DNA of 36,939 nucleotides from Streptomyces toyocaensis (lineage in GTDB: Bacteria > Actinomycetota > Actinomycetes > Streptomycetales > Streptomycetaceae), in NCBI RefSeq assembly GCF_000725125.1, contig NZ_JFCB01000051.1:1-36939 (forward strand), read 5' to 3'. Below, piece by piece: positions 14,233 to 23,106 of this stretch (position 1 is its first letter; each line of letters starts with the position of its first letter). The translations under genes and the position numbers were made by a program. The notes under the pieces are model-generated. The model was not told the DNA's origin. It did not search any database and worked only from the letters and a program-made list of their open reading frames with translations.

Positions 14233-15002
14233 GCGCCTGGGGTCTCGGCCGTCGCACCGCCGTCCGCGCGGAACCAGTCGAGAGGGCTCCGGCCGTCGCC
14301 GTGTCCCAGGTCAGCAAGGTGTATCCGGGCGGTGTGCGGGCTCTGGACAATGTGTCGCTGACGGTGTGGCCGGGTACTTTCGTCGCCGTGATGGGGCCCT
14401 CGGGTTCCGGCAAGAGCACCATGATGCACTGTGCGGCAGGGCTGGACTCGCCCACGTCGGGCAGCGTCCGTATCGATGGCCGTGAGATCGCCGGTCTGGA
14501 CGAAACGTGTCGCACCGAGCTACGGCGGGACCGCGTCGGGTTCGTGTTCCAGGCGTACAACCTGATTCCGTCACTGACCCTCGAGGACAACATCACCTTG
14601 CCGCTGCGTCTGGCGGGCCGCAGCCCGGACCGGCAATGGATGCACGCGCTGGTCGAACGGGTCGGTATCTCCGGCTGTCTCGGCCGTCGGCCGGCCGAGC
14701 TCTCGGGAGGTCAGCAGCAACGGGCGGCGGTTGTACGGGCATTGGTGGCCAAGCCCGCGGTGGTTTTCGCCGATGAGCCGACCGGGGCGCTGGATCTGCA
14801 CAGTGCTCACCAGATTCTGCAGCTGCTGAGAGGCCTCGTCGAGGAGTTCCACCAGACCGTGGTGATGGTCACCCACGATCCGGCGGCGGCGGCCTGGGCC
14901 CATCACGCGGTGGTGATGGCGGACGGCAAGGTGATCGACGCCCTGGAGGCCCCGACCGCTGCCCGGCTCGCCGACCGCCTCATCGCGCTGGGAGGGCGCT
15001 GA
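14229..15002 (+). CDS. MacB-like ABC transporter ATP-binding protein
   Basis: The 257-residue protein has all the expected motifs in order: Walker A GPSGSGKST (56-64), Q-loop FVFQAYNLIPSLT, signature LSGGQQQRAAVVRAL, Walker B VVFADEPTGALD and H-loop MVTHDP. The arrangement and the P-T-G-A-L-D stretch are those of MacB/LolD-type ATPases that pair with FtsX-like permeases. It powers the permease encoded three bases downstream. Start ATG 14229 overlaps the previous stop (ATGA). The substrate is unknown; such systems in actinobacteria often respond to cell-envelope stress or antimicrobial peptides. Confidence 0.95.
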   Translation: MSAWGLGRRTAVRAEPVERAPAVAVSQVSKVYPGGVRALDNVSLTVWPGTFVAVMGPSGSGKSTMMHCAAGLDSPTSGSVRIDGREIAGLDETCRTELRRDRVGFVFQAYNLIPSLTLEDNITLPLRLAGRSPDRQWMHALVERVGISGCLGRRPAELSGGQQQRAAVVRALVAKPAVVFADEPTGALDLHSAHQILQLLRGLVEEFHQTVVMVTHDPAAAAWAHHAVVMADGKVIDALEAPTAARLADRLIALGGR

Positions 15003-15005
15003 CTC

Positions 15006-17552
15006 ATGCTGCATCTTGCTCTGCGGATGGCGGCACACAGATTCACCGCGCTGCTCGCCGTGGCCTGCGCGGTGCTCGGCGGCGCCGCTCTGCTCACCGG
15101 GACAGGCGTATTGGCCGAGTCGGGCCTGCGGTCCCAGCTGCCGCCCGGTCGGCTCGGCGGCGCTGACGTGGTCGTCGCGGCCGACCAGGAGTTCCATCCG
15201 AGTGGGGACCTGCCGGTCGCACTTCCGGAGCGTGCCACGGTCCCGGCCGATCTTGTCGGGCGGCTGACCAGGGTGAAGGGGGTCACCGCGGCGGTCGGCG
15301 ACATAGGATTCCCCGCCGCGCTCATCGATGCCCGCGGCCGCGTGCTGCCGGCCGAGGATCCGCGGACCCTCGGTCACGGCTGGTCGTCGACCACGCTGCT
15401 GCCGCAACCACGCATCGAGGGCCACCCGCCGTCCGCGAGGGATGAGGTCGCGGTACCGGCCTCGGCCGGGGTACGGATGGGAGACCGGATCCGTGTCGTC
15501 GCGGGTACGGGAGAGCCGTCCTCCTACCGGGTGTCCGCGGTCGTGGACGCGCCCGAGGCGGGGGTCTACTTCGCGGACGGCACCGCGCGGCGGTTGTCCG
15601 GCCGGGAGGGCACGGCCGGCGGCGGGAGGGGCGGGCCCCGGGAGGGCACGGTCGACCTGATCGGTCTGCGCGTCGCGCCCGGAGCCGGGGAGCCGGTGGC
15701 GGCGGCGGTCCGGGATCAGGTGGCTGGCACAGGACTGAAGGTACTCACCGGAGCGGACCGCGGCACGGCTGTGGGCCCTGGAGTGAGTGCGGCGCGCTCG
15801 CTGTTGATTCTGTTGGCGGGCTCGCTCGCCGGGATCCTGCTGATGATCGTCGGGTTCGTCACGGCGGGCGCGCTGGGCGTGTCGATCGCCGGGCAGCGCC
15901 GTGATCTGGCGCTGATGCGCGCGGTCGGTGCGACGCCGAAGCAGATCCGCCGTCTCGCCGCATGTCAGGCCACCGTGGTCGCGGTCGTGTCGGCCGTGCC
16001 GGGCATCGGCCTCGGATACCTGCTGGCAGGGAAGTTCGCGCAGGCGCTCGTCGACCGAGCGGTCCTGCCACGCGGACTTCCCCTCACCTTCGGTCCGCTG
16101 CCCGCCCTGGTCACCCTGGTTCTGATGCTGGCGGTGGTGCAGGTGTCGGCCCGGGGCGCGGCCTGGCGCACCTCCACATTGCCGGCCACCGAGGCGGTGG
16201 CCGAGTCGCGCAGCGAGCCCCGTGCCCCCTCCCGTGCCCGGACGCTGACCGGTCTGCTGCTGATCGCGGCCGCGACGGCGTCGGCGGTCACTCCGCTGCT
16301 GGTCCGGACCGCGCTGGGCGCCACGTCCACGTCGATCGCGGGCATCATGGCCGCGATCGGCCTGGCCCTGTCCGGGCCGGCGCTGGTCAAGGGCGCGGGC
16401 GGGGCGGTGCTGCGGCGCATGCGGCCAGGCGCCCTCGCTCCGAGCTGGCTGGCGGTGGTCGGCATGCGCGCCTACGCCCTCCGCTTCGCCGGGGTCATCA
16501 GTCCGCCGGCCATGGGGGTCGTCTTCGTGCTGACGTACACCTTCACGCAGACCACGGTGCTCGCCGCGACCCAGCAGGACATCCGGGTCGGCACCCTTGC
16601 CCAGCACACACTGAGCGCGCCGCAGCTCGGCGGACTTCCCCCGGACACGGCGTCGGCCGTGCGGCGGCTGCCGGGCGTGGAGGCTGCGGAACCCGTCACC
16701 ACCACGACCGCGGTGTGGCAGTACAAGGAGTTCGGCGAGACGACGACCGAGTCGGCGTCCGCGATGATCCTTTCCCCGGGTGGGGCCGGAGTGTACGACC
16801 TCGACGTGCGGGACGGGGACCTGGCGCGTCTGAAGGGCGCCACGGTCGCTGTGAGCAGTGAGGCCGCCGGCTCACGCGATGCCGGGCTGGGACGGCGAGT
16901 GGAGCTGATCCTCGGGGACGGCGCACGTGTGACGGCCCGGGTCGTCGCCGTCTACGCCCGGGGCCTCGGCTTCGGCCCGTTGGTCCTCTCCCAGGACCTG
17001 GCGGCGGGGCACACCACGGTGCCCGCGCCGCAGAGCATCCTCGTACGGACCGACGGCAGCGCCGCCGCCGAGGAGCGGCTCGCCGCGCTGGCCGGCGAAC
17101 ACCCCGGTGTGGTCCTGTCGGACACCGACCCCGGGCCCGGCACCGGGCAGGACACCCCGCCCGAGGTGTGGATCAACCTGGCCGTCATCGTCGTCCTGCT
17201 CGCCTATCTGCTGCTCAGCATCGCCAACAAACTGGTCGCGTCCACCGTTCAGCGGCGCACCGAGATCGCGGCACTCCGCCTGGTGGGTATGACGCCCGGT
17301 CAGGTCCGGGCGATGATGCGCCGTGAGGCTGTGGCGATCGCCGCGACAGCCTGCGGAGCCGGACTGGTGCTCTCGGTGGTGCCGCTGGCGCTGCTGGGGC
17401 AGGGATTCCTCGGCCACCCCTGGCCGTCCGGCCCCGTCTGGCTGCTGCCGGTCACCGTCCTCGTCGTCACCGTGACGGCCTTCCTCACCATCGAACTCCC
17501 CACGCGCAAGGCCCTGCGCACCCCGCCCGCAGAAGCCCTCCGCACGCTCTGA
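15006..17552 (+). CDS. FtsX-like ABC transporter permease
   Basis: The 848-residue protein has the two-module layout of large actinobacterial FtsX/MacB permeases. It opens with an N-terminal anchor (FTALLAVACAVLGGAALLTG) and an extracytoplasmic domain. The first FtsX core contains ISIAGQRRDLALMRAVGATP and several spans, and a second extracytoplasmic domain follows. The final FtsX core carries TVQRRTEIAALRLVGMTPGQ and three spans. The coupling-helix sequences (RRDLALMRAVGAT, RRTEIAALRLVGMT) are duplicated as expected. It likely moves or senses an envelope substrate using the adjacent ATPase. No truncation is seen. The start is ATG 15006, three bases after the ATPase stop. Confidence 0.95.
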   Translation: MLHLALRMAAHRFTALLAVACAVLGGAALLTGTGVLAESGLRSQLPPGRLGGADVVVAADQEFHPSGDLPVALPERATVPADLVGRLTRVKGVTAAVGDIGFPAALIDARGRVLPAEDPRTLGHGWSSTTLLPQPRIEGHPPSARDEVAVPASAGVRMGDRIRVVAGTGEPSSYRVSAVVDAPEAGVYFADGTARRLSGREGTAGGGRGGPREGTVDLIGLRVAPGAGEPVAAAVRDQVAGTGLKVLTGADRGTAVGPGVSAARSLLILLAGSLAGILLMIVGFVTAGALGVSIAGQRRDLALMRAVGATPKQIRRLAACQATVVAVVSAVPGIGLGYLLAGKFAQALVDRAVLPRGLPLTFGPLPALVTLVLMLAVVQVSARGAAWRTSTLPATEAVAESRSEPRAPSRARTLTGLLLIAAATASAVTPLLVRTALGATSTSIAGIMAAIGLALSGPALVKGAGGAVLRRMRPGALAPSWLAVVGMRAYALRFAGVISPPAMGVVFVLTYTFTQTTVLAATQQDIRVGTLAQHTLSAPQLGGLPPDTASAVRRLPGVEAAEPVTTTTAVWQYKEFGETTTESASAMILSPGGAGVYDLDVRDGDLARLKGATVAVSSEAAGSRDAGLGRRVELILGDGARVTARVVAVYARGLGFGPLVLSQDLAAGHTTVPAPQSILVRTDGSAAAEERLAALAGEHPGVVLSDTDPGPGTGQDTPPEVWINLAVIVVLLAYLLLSIANKLVASTVQRRTEIAALRLVGMTPGQVRAMMRREAVAIAATACGAGLVLSVVPLALLGQGFLGHPWPSGPVWLLPVTVLVVTVTAFLTIELPTRKALRTPPAEALRTL

Positions 17553-17600
17553 ACGCGCGGCAGCCGTGCCGGCGGCGCGGCGACGGCACGTCCCGCGCGT
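17553..17600 (+). terminator. Probable terminator of the ABC operon
   Basis: Directly after the permease TGA, nested complementary segments ACGCGCG/CGCGCGT and CGTGCCG/CGGCACG form a long GC-rich hairpin. There is no T-run, which is common for Streptomyces terminators. Confidence 0.55.
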
Positions 17601-17951
17601 GGCCAGCCCGACGACGGCACTGTGACCGACGCCGGCGGCGCGGCGCGTACACGGATCGAGGGCGGGACAACAAGCACTGCGCCGTGCGGTGGGCGCACGC
17701 GGCGCGATCGGCCTGATGTACGTCCTGCGCGGCCTGGGCCGAGCGGGTCCCGCCCCTGGTGGTGGTCCGGGCCTCACCGTACGGGCACCGGTGCGTTCGT
17801 CCGACCGTCCATCGCCACGCTGCGCACGCATGTTCGGAGGTGCGGCTCACCGTGTACCCGATGTGAACCACGGTCGTCTCCTCACCGTTCCCGCGATGAC
17901 GGGCCCCGGTGACAGCACCGGGCATCACTGCGAAGAGAGGGACTCATCCCA
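17601..17951. other. Gene-free stretch before the DoxX-like gene
   Basis: Open frames exist on both strands but none has coding-like composition or a recognisable family. The last 20 bases hold AGAGAGGGA, a possible ribosome site for the next gene though a little far from its GTG. Promoter elements are not obvious. Confidence 0.4.
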
Positions 17952-18311
17952 GTGAGCATTGCGTTGACGGCGGTCGCCGCGGTCTGCGGAGCGTTTTTCC
18001 TGGTCAGCGGCTTGGGGCACATCGTGGTCCGGGGAATGCCCCGCACGCCGGCTGCCGCATGCGGCTTCTCCCCGGCCGCGTGCCGGGGGATCGGCGTTCT
18101 GGAACTGCTGGGCGGCGCGGGCTTGTCGTCCGCGTACTTCGTCACCGCGTCCGCGGTCGTCGCCGCCGGGGGCCTGTTCCTGCTCACCGCCGCGGCGTTC
18201 ACGTACCACGACAGCCACGAGCAGCGCGGGCTGCGCCTGTGGGCGCCCCTGGTGACGGCCACGATCATGCTCTGCTTGTTCGTGGGCCTTCCCCTGAGCA
18301 GCGTGAGCTGA
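17952..18311 (+). CDS. DoxX-like membrane protein
   Basis: The 119-residue protein has four hydrophobic segments: ALTAVAAVCGAFFLVSGLGH, GIGVLELLGGAGLSSAYF, VVAAGGLFLLTAAAFTYHD and LWAPLVTATIMLCLFVGLPL. The pattern of a first span followed by a basic stretch and a GIGVLELLGG second span is typical of the DoxX-like family. These small four-helix proteins sit in the inner membrane and are linked to redox and thiol stress, but the exact role is unknown. It starts at GTG 17952. It appears to stand alone, with a hairpin right after its stop. Confidence 0.75.
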   Translation: MSIALTAVAAVCGAFFLVSGLGHIVVRGMPRTPAAACGFSPAACRGIGVLELLGGAGLSSAYFVTASAVVAAGGLFLLTAAAFTYHDSHEQRGLRLWAPLVTATIMLCLFVGLPLSSVS

Positions 18312-18358
18312 ACCTGGCCGGCACACCGAAGTGACCAGCTTCCCTGTACCGGCCAGGT
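18312..18358 (+). terminator. Possible terminator after the DoxX-like gene
   Basis: ACCTGGCCGG (18312-18321) and CCGGCCAGGT (18349-18358) are perfect complements around a 27-bp loop, starting at the base after the stop codon. The long loop makes the call moderate. Confidence 0.5.
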
Positions 18359-18654
18359 GTCCGACCGCGGCGTCCGTACCTCGGCCCCACGCCTCGGTCC
18401 GTCCGCCGCGGTCGGTCGGCGCCGGCTGGGTAGGGCCGGCGGATACGGACCCCGACAGGTGCGGAGTGAACCTGCCGGGGCCGTTCCACGTGCGGCGGGG
18501 GGAAGTACCGCGCGTGGCGTGTGTGGGCTGGAAACCGTCCATCCCGGTGGTGGAGGGAGGAGTACGCGGGCGCCCACACTCGGCACAACGACCGAAGCCG
18601 CGGTCCGGTTCACCTGCGATGCCGGCGAAATGTGCCTCCGGCCCGGCCGTGGTC
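18359..18654. other. Intergenic stretch between convergent genes
   Basis: The region is GC-rich with no recognisable gene. A leftward and a rightward gene converge here, so it probably only holds 3' ends. Confidence 0.4.
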
Positions 18655-19236
18655 TCACGCCTCGGTCATTCCCCGGCCCTCCAGCACCTTGCGCAGAGCT
18701 CGCAGGGCGTAGAAAGCGCGGCTCTTGACCGTGCCGGGCGGGATGCCCAGGTGCTCGGCAGTCTGTGCCACGCTGCACTCCAGGCAGTACAGGAGCCTGA
18801 TCACGGTCCGCTGCTGCTCGTTGAGGTCCTGCAGCGCGTTGAGTACCACGTGGAGGGTGAGCGCGTGGTCGGAGCTCTCCCAGGTGGTGTCGAGGTCCTC
18901 GATCGGCACCAGTTCCAGAGGGCGCAGGCCGCAGGCGCGGTGATGGTCGGTGACCAGGTTCCTGACCACGGTGAACAGCCACGGCCTCAGGTGCTCACTA
19001 TGGCTTCTCAGGAAGGTGGCGTGCTTCCAGGCGCGCGCCGCCGTCTCCTGGAGGATGTCCTCGGCCTTGTGCCAGTCGCCCCCCAGCAGCCGTGCCGCGT
19101 AACGCAGGAGCAGGGGGCCGTGCCGGTCGTAGATCGTTTGGATGAGGGCGTGGTGGTCATCGTGGGGTGCGCAGCGCCGGGTCGATATCGGGCTCGGAGC
19201 GAGACTGACGCCTTCCGTCTTGGTGGTCCCCGTCAT
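18655..19236 (-). CDS. ECF-type RNA polymerase sigma factor
   Basis: The 193-residue protein has region 2 (about 30-100), with YDRHGPLLLRYAARLLGGD, AEDILQETAARAWKH and LRPWLFTVVRNLVTDHHRA, and region 4 (about 130-185), with LNEQQRTVIRLLYCLECSV and AEHLGIPPGTVKSRAFYALR. These are the two domains of extracytoplasmic-function sigma factors of the SigL/SigK-like type. No anti-sigma gene is adjacent; the divergent neighbour is a receiver-like DNA-binding protein, which may instead control or be controlled by it. Start ATG 19236 lacks an obvious ribosome site, so a leaderless transcript is possible. Confidence 0.92.
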   Translation of the reverse strand: MTGTTKTEGVSLAPSPISTRRCAPHDDHHALIQTIYDRHGPLLLRYAARLLGGDWHKAEDILQETAARAWKHATFLRSHSEHLRPWLFTVVRNLVTDHHRACGLRPLELVPIEDLDTTWESSDHALTLHVVLNALQDLNEQQRTVIRLLYCLECSVAQTAEHLGIPPGTVKSRAFYALRALRKVLEGRGMTEA

Positions 19237-19495
19237 GGATGGTGCCCAATCGCTATCCGCCGGTGGTCATGTGGCGTGTTCCCGTGCCGGGGCAGGGGAG
19301 CGCGATCAATACTCTCCGCAAACCATTGGTCAAACGTTGTCGTTTGTTTGTCGTGGATGCGCGTCCGCCCTCGACCTGACCAGGTATGACGAGCATCTGA
19401 AGCGCTGACAGGGGCCGAGGGGTCAATCCTGGCGCGGACATGAGCGACACACTGTCGCCAGGATCGATCCCTTCGGCTGTTTCCGGTGGTCTGCC

Positions 19496-20212
19496 ATGTC
19501 ACCACTCGATGTCGTCACCTCGTCCACTGGCCGGGTGCTCACGGAACCCGTCCGGCACCAGATCGTCGGCCCGGTCCTCTCCCTGCGCAGACCGGAGACC
19601 GCCCGTCTGCTGCGCAGGATGCGGCGCCATCACGTCATGCCGGCCTTCTCCTACCCCTGGGGTTCGGAACAGGCGTACCTGGAGCTGCTGGGCGATGTGT
19701 GTCCCCTGGTGGTCCTGCACGTGCCGAACGAGGTGAGAGACGGCGATGTGGAGTCGAAAGTGAGGGTGCTGAGCAACTTCGGAGCTGTGATCGTGCTGAC
19801 CTCCGGCCCCACCGACCCGGCGCGTCTTCTGCTGGCGGGAGCGGTCAATGTCCTGCCCCACGACCTGTCACCCCCGGAACTGGCCAGCAGGCTCGTCGCC
19901 GAACGCCGTTGGCTCACCCTGTCCCGCTCCGGCAGCGACCGACGTGTCGCCTGGAAGTTGCGTCATTTACCGGAAGTGCAGCAGACGTCCCAGCGAGTGC
20001 TGCTCCATCTGCTGTCCTCAGCGTCGCGCCCGCTGTGCTGTCACGACCTGTGTCTCCTCCTCGGTGGCGCGGACACACCTCTGAGGAGGCGCGCACTGCA
20101 GGCACGCATCAGACGCCTGGACGACCGCCTGGCGCAGCACGGGATGTCCCTGCGCAGGACCTCCGAATGGGGGCGGACGACCTTCAGAGGCATCCACGAC
20201 CGGCACCGGTGA
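19496..20212 (+). CDS. Response-regulator-like DNA-binding protein
   Basis: The 238-residue protein resembles a response regulator whose receiver part has lost its normal acidic pocket. Residues about 60-145 read CPLVVLHVPNEVRDGDVESK, then AVIVLTSGPTDPARLLLAGA and a NVLPHDLSPPELASRLVAER stretch, the beta4-beta5 pattern of receivers with H-D in place of K-P. A C-terminal winged-helix-like domain follows (QQTSQRVLLHLLSSASRPL, TPLRRRALQARIRRLDDRLA). It lacks an obvious phosphorylation Asp, so it is probably controlled by binding or level. It is divergent from the ECF sigma gene, sharing a 259-bp promoter region. The family name is not certain. Confidence 0.65.
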   Translation: MSPLDVVTSSTGRVLTEPVRHQIVGPVLSLRRPETARLLRRMRRHHVMPAFSYPWGSEQAYLELLGDVCPLVVLHVPNEVRDGDVESKVRVLSNFGAVIVLTSGPTDPARLLLAGAVNVLPHDLSPPELASRLVAERRWLTLSRSGSDRRVAWKLRHLPEVQQTSQRVLLHLLSSASRPLCCHDLCLLLGGADTPLRRRALQARIRRLDDRLAQHGMSLRRTSEWGRTTFRGIHDRHR

Positions 20213-20258
20213 AAGAAAGAGGGCGAGCAAGGTCACCTGCCACCGGTCATGACACCGC

Positions 20259-20270
20259 TAAAATCCGACC
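20259..20270 (+). promoter_or_regulatory. Possible leaderless promoter of the LysR gene
   Basis: TAAAAT (20259-20264) stands seven bases before GTG 20271, so transcription could begin at or very near the start codon. No ribosome site is seen at the correct distance, which fits. No good -35 box is visible. Confidence 0.45.
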
Positions 20271-21179
20271 GTGGTGGACATCGGCTGGCTCGAAAGCTTC
20301 CTGGCACTCGTCGAGCACGGCAGTTTCACACGTGCCGCGGAGGCGCAGCACGTGAGCCAGCCTGCCTTCAGCCGCCGGATCCGCGCCCTTGAGATCTGGT
20401 TCGGCGAGCCGTTGGTGGACCGCTCGACCTATCCCGTAAGCCTGACACCGGCGGGAGTCAAGGTCCGCGCCGGAGCGATCGAGACGGTGGCCGCCATCAG
20501 CGCGGTACGTGATGAGATCCGCGGACGGCAGCGGACACCGAGAGGAGCCGTGCGAGTCGCGGTGACTCACACGCTGGCCACCACGTTCTTCGCCCAATGG
20601 TGGGCGAGCTGCAGCGATCAGGGACCGGTGCCGTGTGTCCTGCTGCCGTCCAACACGCTCGATGCCTATGACGCCTTGCTCCACGGCGGCTGCGACCTGC
20701 TGCTCGCCTACGCGGATCCGGCTCTGCCGCTCAGTATTCCGGTCGCCGACGTGGAGTGGATGGTGCTGGCGGAGGATGTCCTCGCTCCGTACACGTCGGT
20801 CACCGGCCGGCAGCCGGACTTCTCGTTGCCCGGCACCGCCGCACATCCCGTGCCCATGGTCACCCACAGCCAGGGCGCGTTTCTCGGCCGGGTGACCGAG
20901 CGCATCCTCGCTGAGCGGGACCTCCACCTCCTGCCCATCGCGCAGAGCGACTTCACCTCGGGGCTGGCAGCTCTCATCGGCGCGGGAATGGGCGTCGGCT
21001 GGCTGCCCGGGCGTCTGGTGACCCCGCAACTCGCCGACGGCACACTGCAGCAGGTGGGTGACTCGTCGCTGACGGCGAGCATCGAGATCCGGCTGTACCG
21101 TGTGCCGTCCGACAAGGTGCCCGCCCGCGCGGCGGGCATCTGGCACCGTGCCGCCGGACTCGCGGCGGACGGCTCCTGA
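20271..21179 (+). CDS. LysR-family transcriptional regulator
   Basis: The 302-residue protein has the standard LysR N-terminal winged helix: MVDIGWLESFLALVEHGSFT, then RAAEAQHVSQPAFSRRIRAL and LTPAGVKVRAGA (1-70). A substrate-binding domain follows (about 90-295), with RVAVTHTLATTFFAQWWAS and GLAALIGAGMGVGWLPGRLV. The effector is unknown. It ends at the base before the stop of the convergent racemase gene (TGA 21177-21179, TAG 21180-21182). Together with the racemase, PLP lyase and symporter beyond, it is the natural local regulator of an amino-acid catabolic unit; its target is probably the 22.9-23.1 kb divergent promoter region. Confidence 0.93.
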   Translation: MVDIGWLESFLALVEHGSFTRAAEAQHVSQPAFSRRIRALEIWFGEPLVDRSTYPVSLTPAGVKVRAGAIETVAAISAVRDEIRGRQRTPRGAVRVAVTHTLATTFFAQWWASCSDQGPVPCVLLPSNTLDAYDALLHGGCDLLLAYADPALPLSIPVADVEWMVLAEDVLAPYTSVTGRQPDFSLPGTAAHPVPMVTHSQGAFLGRVTERILAERDLHLLPIAQSDFTSGLAALIGAGMGVGWLPGRLVTPQLADGTLQQVGDSSLTASIEIRLYRVPSDKVPARAAGIWHRAAGLAADGS

Positions 21180-21917
21180 CTATCCGGCCTCCCGGAGGCC
21201 TTCCGCCGGATACGGGCCCAGGCACTCCCGGACCACCGCGTCGGCCAGCAGATCGGTGGGATCGAGCAGGGGAGCCCCTCGCGATGCGGAGAGAAACCGG
21301 GCCGCCAGCGGGAGCTCGGTGCACGCCAGAACGATCAGCCGCCCCTCGTTACCCGCCATGGCCCGCACCGCCTTGTCCAGGTGCACACCGGCTGCCTCCG
21401 GGTCTCCCTGCTTGACCTTCTTGATGGCGAGATCCACCTGCACCTGCGTGGACTCTCCCGGCAGAGCCACGCCGAACCCCGCTTCCCGCAGCCGGTCCTG
21501 GTAGAGGCCGGAGGCGATCGTCCCGCGGGTGCCGAGCAGTCCGACGCTGCTCATCGCCCCGGCCCGCCGCTCGAGTTCCGCCACTGTCTCGGCGACCATG
21601 TCGAGGAACCGCAGGCCCGAGTCCTTGACGAGGGCCGGCAGGTAGACGTGCGCGGTGTGGCACGGCATCACCGCCAGGGTCACGCCGAGATCGCGCAGCC
21701 GGTTCGCTCCGCTCAGCATCGCCGGATAGGGGTCGGTGCCGGTGCCGATCACGGCCCCGACACGGTCGGGGACGGTCGGGTCGGCCCAGATCGCGACCCG
21801 GAGGTGGTCCTGGTCGCGGGTCACCCGGGTCCGGCCGATGAGCTTGGTGTAGAACTCGGCGGTGGCGGCCGGGCCCATCCCACCCAGAATGCCCACCAGG
21901 TGGTCGTGCGTGCTCAC
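21180..21917 (-). CDS. Aspartate/glutamate racemase family protein
   Basis: The 245-residue protein begins VGILGGMGPAATAEFYTKLI, the classic N-terminal motif of aspartate racemases, and has both catalytic cysteines: C86 in AVMPCHTAHVY and a second in VLACTELPL (about residue 199). It interconverts L- and D-aspartate, or a related acidic amino acid, without PLP. GTG 21917 overlaps the upstream stop as GTGA, so it is co-translated with the desulfhydrase-like gene. Length is normal for the family. The pairing suggests that the operon handles a D- or sulfonated acidic amino acid imported by the nearby symporter. Confidence 0.93.
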   Translation of the reverse strand: MSTHDHLVGILGGMGPAATAEFYTKLIGRTRVTRDQDHLRVAIWADPTVPDRVGAVIGTGTDPYPAMLSGANRLRDLGVTLAVMPCHTAHVYLPALVKDSGLRFLDMVAETVAELERRAGAMSSVGLLGTRGTIASGLYQDRLREAGFGVALPGESTQVQVDLAIKKVKQGDPEAAGVHLDKAVRAMAGNEGRLIVLACTELPLAARFLSASRGAPLLDPTDLLADAVVRECLGPYPAEGLREAG

Positions 21918-22921
21918 GGCGTCTGGAACGTGGACCGGTAACCGAACAGGGCCGCGCTTCCTCCGGTGTGCAGGAAGACGACGTTGTCGTCGGGGGCGAA
22001 GCGGCCGTCGGCTATGTTACCGATCAGTCCGGCGAATCCCTTGCCCGAGTACACGGGGTCGAGCAAGATGCCCTCGCAGGCGGCAACGAGGCGGACCGCT
22101 TCGGTCATGGTGTCCGTCGGGACGCCGTATCCACCGCCCACCCAGCGGTCGTCGACCAGAACGTCCTCCCGCTTGACGGCGCCCTCGGCACCGATGAGAG
22201 CCGCCGTGCGCTCGGCGAGACCGAATACGGCATCTATCTGGGCTTGTTCGGGCTGGCGCACACTGATGCCGAGCACCTTGGCCGGACTGTGCATCGCGCG
22301 CAGTCCCGCGACGAGGCCCGCCTGCGTACCCGTGCTCCCCGTCCCGTGCACGACCCAGTCGACGGGGACGGGCGCCGCCTCGAGCTCCTGCGCGCACTGG
22401 ACGTAGCCCACCGCACCCAGCGGGTTGGACCCGCCGCCGGGAATCACGTAGGGCCGCCTCCCCTCCGCGCGCAGCTCGTCGGCCAGCAGCTCCATGGCTT
22501 CCTGCATGTCGGTCCCTGCAGGTACGCGGTCGACGATCTCGGCCCCGAGCAGCTCGTCCAGGAGGACGTTGCCGGAGAGCTCGTACTCCTCGTCCCGCGT
22601 CTGGCGCTTTTCCAGAAACAGCTTGCATTCCATGCCGGCGCGGGCGGCCGCCGCAGCGGTCTGCCGGGCGTGGTTCGACTGGGTCGCCCCTTGCGTGATG
22701 AGCACGTCGGCCCCCTGCCGGGCCGCCTCACCCACCAGGAACTCCAGCTTGCGTGTCTTGTTGCCGCCGGTCGCCAGCCCCGTGCAGTCGTCCCGCTTGA
22801 TCCACAGTTCCGGCACCGAGGTGTAGCTCTGCCGCAGATGGGTGGTCAGCTGCTCCATCGGTTCGAGGGCGGTCGGGAAATGACCCAGTGGAAAGCGGGC
22901 GAAACGTGCCGTCTGGACCAT
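21914..22921 (-). CDS. PLP-dependent D-cysteine desulfhydrase / L-cysteate sulfo-lyase family
   Basis: The 335-residue fold-type II PLP enzyme shows ELWIKRDDCTGLATGGNKTR with the Schiff-base lysine (K55), QGATQSNHARQTAAAAARAG, YVIPGGGSNPLGAVGYVQCA as the phosphate-binding loop, and VVHGTGSTGTQAGLVAGL. This is the ACC deaminase/D-cysteine desulfhydrase family. Two activities are known in close relatives: release of sulfide from D-cysteine, and of sulfite from L-cysteate (CuyA). Sequence alone does not decide. The company of a racemase and a dicarboxylate-type symporter makes an acidic substrate such as cysteate attractive. GGGGAG precedes ATG 22921. Its promoter lies in the divergent gap to the symporter. 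Confidence 0.85.
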   Translation of the reverse strand: MVQTARFARFPLGHFPTALEPMEQLTTHLRQSYTSVPELWIKRDDCTGLATGGNKTRKLEFLVGEAARQGADVLITQGATQSNHARQTAAAAARAGMECKLFLEKRQTRDEEYELSGNVLLDELLGAEIVDRVPAGTDMQEAMELLADELRAEGRRPYVIPGGGSNPLGAVGYVQCAQELEAAPVPVDWVVHGTGSTGTQAGLVAGLRAMHSPAKVLGISVRQPEQAQIDAVFGLAERTAALIGAEGAVKREDVLVDDRWVGGGYGVPTDTMTEAVRLVAACEGILLDPVYSGKGFAGLIGNIADGRFAPDDNVVFLHTGGSAALFGYRSTFQTP

Positions 22922-23106
22922 GGAATGCTCCCCATCGGATTGCAGTGAATGAATGTTCCAGAAGGTAGGGCCCTCAGGAAGCGCTGTCCAATGTCGGTTC
23001 CGTCAGGGGTCATGCACAGACTGCATGGATATCGCCCCGTGCTTGACCTGGGTCACTTCGGCGAGCCAAATGACACGTCACCGGCAAGGGAAAGGACCTG
23101 TCACTC

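Noticed and set aside
14571..16607. 678-codon minus-strand frame
   Set aside because: It is a high-GC shadow of the FtsX-like permease gene, rich in Arg, Gly and Gln with no family features.
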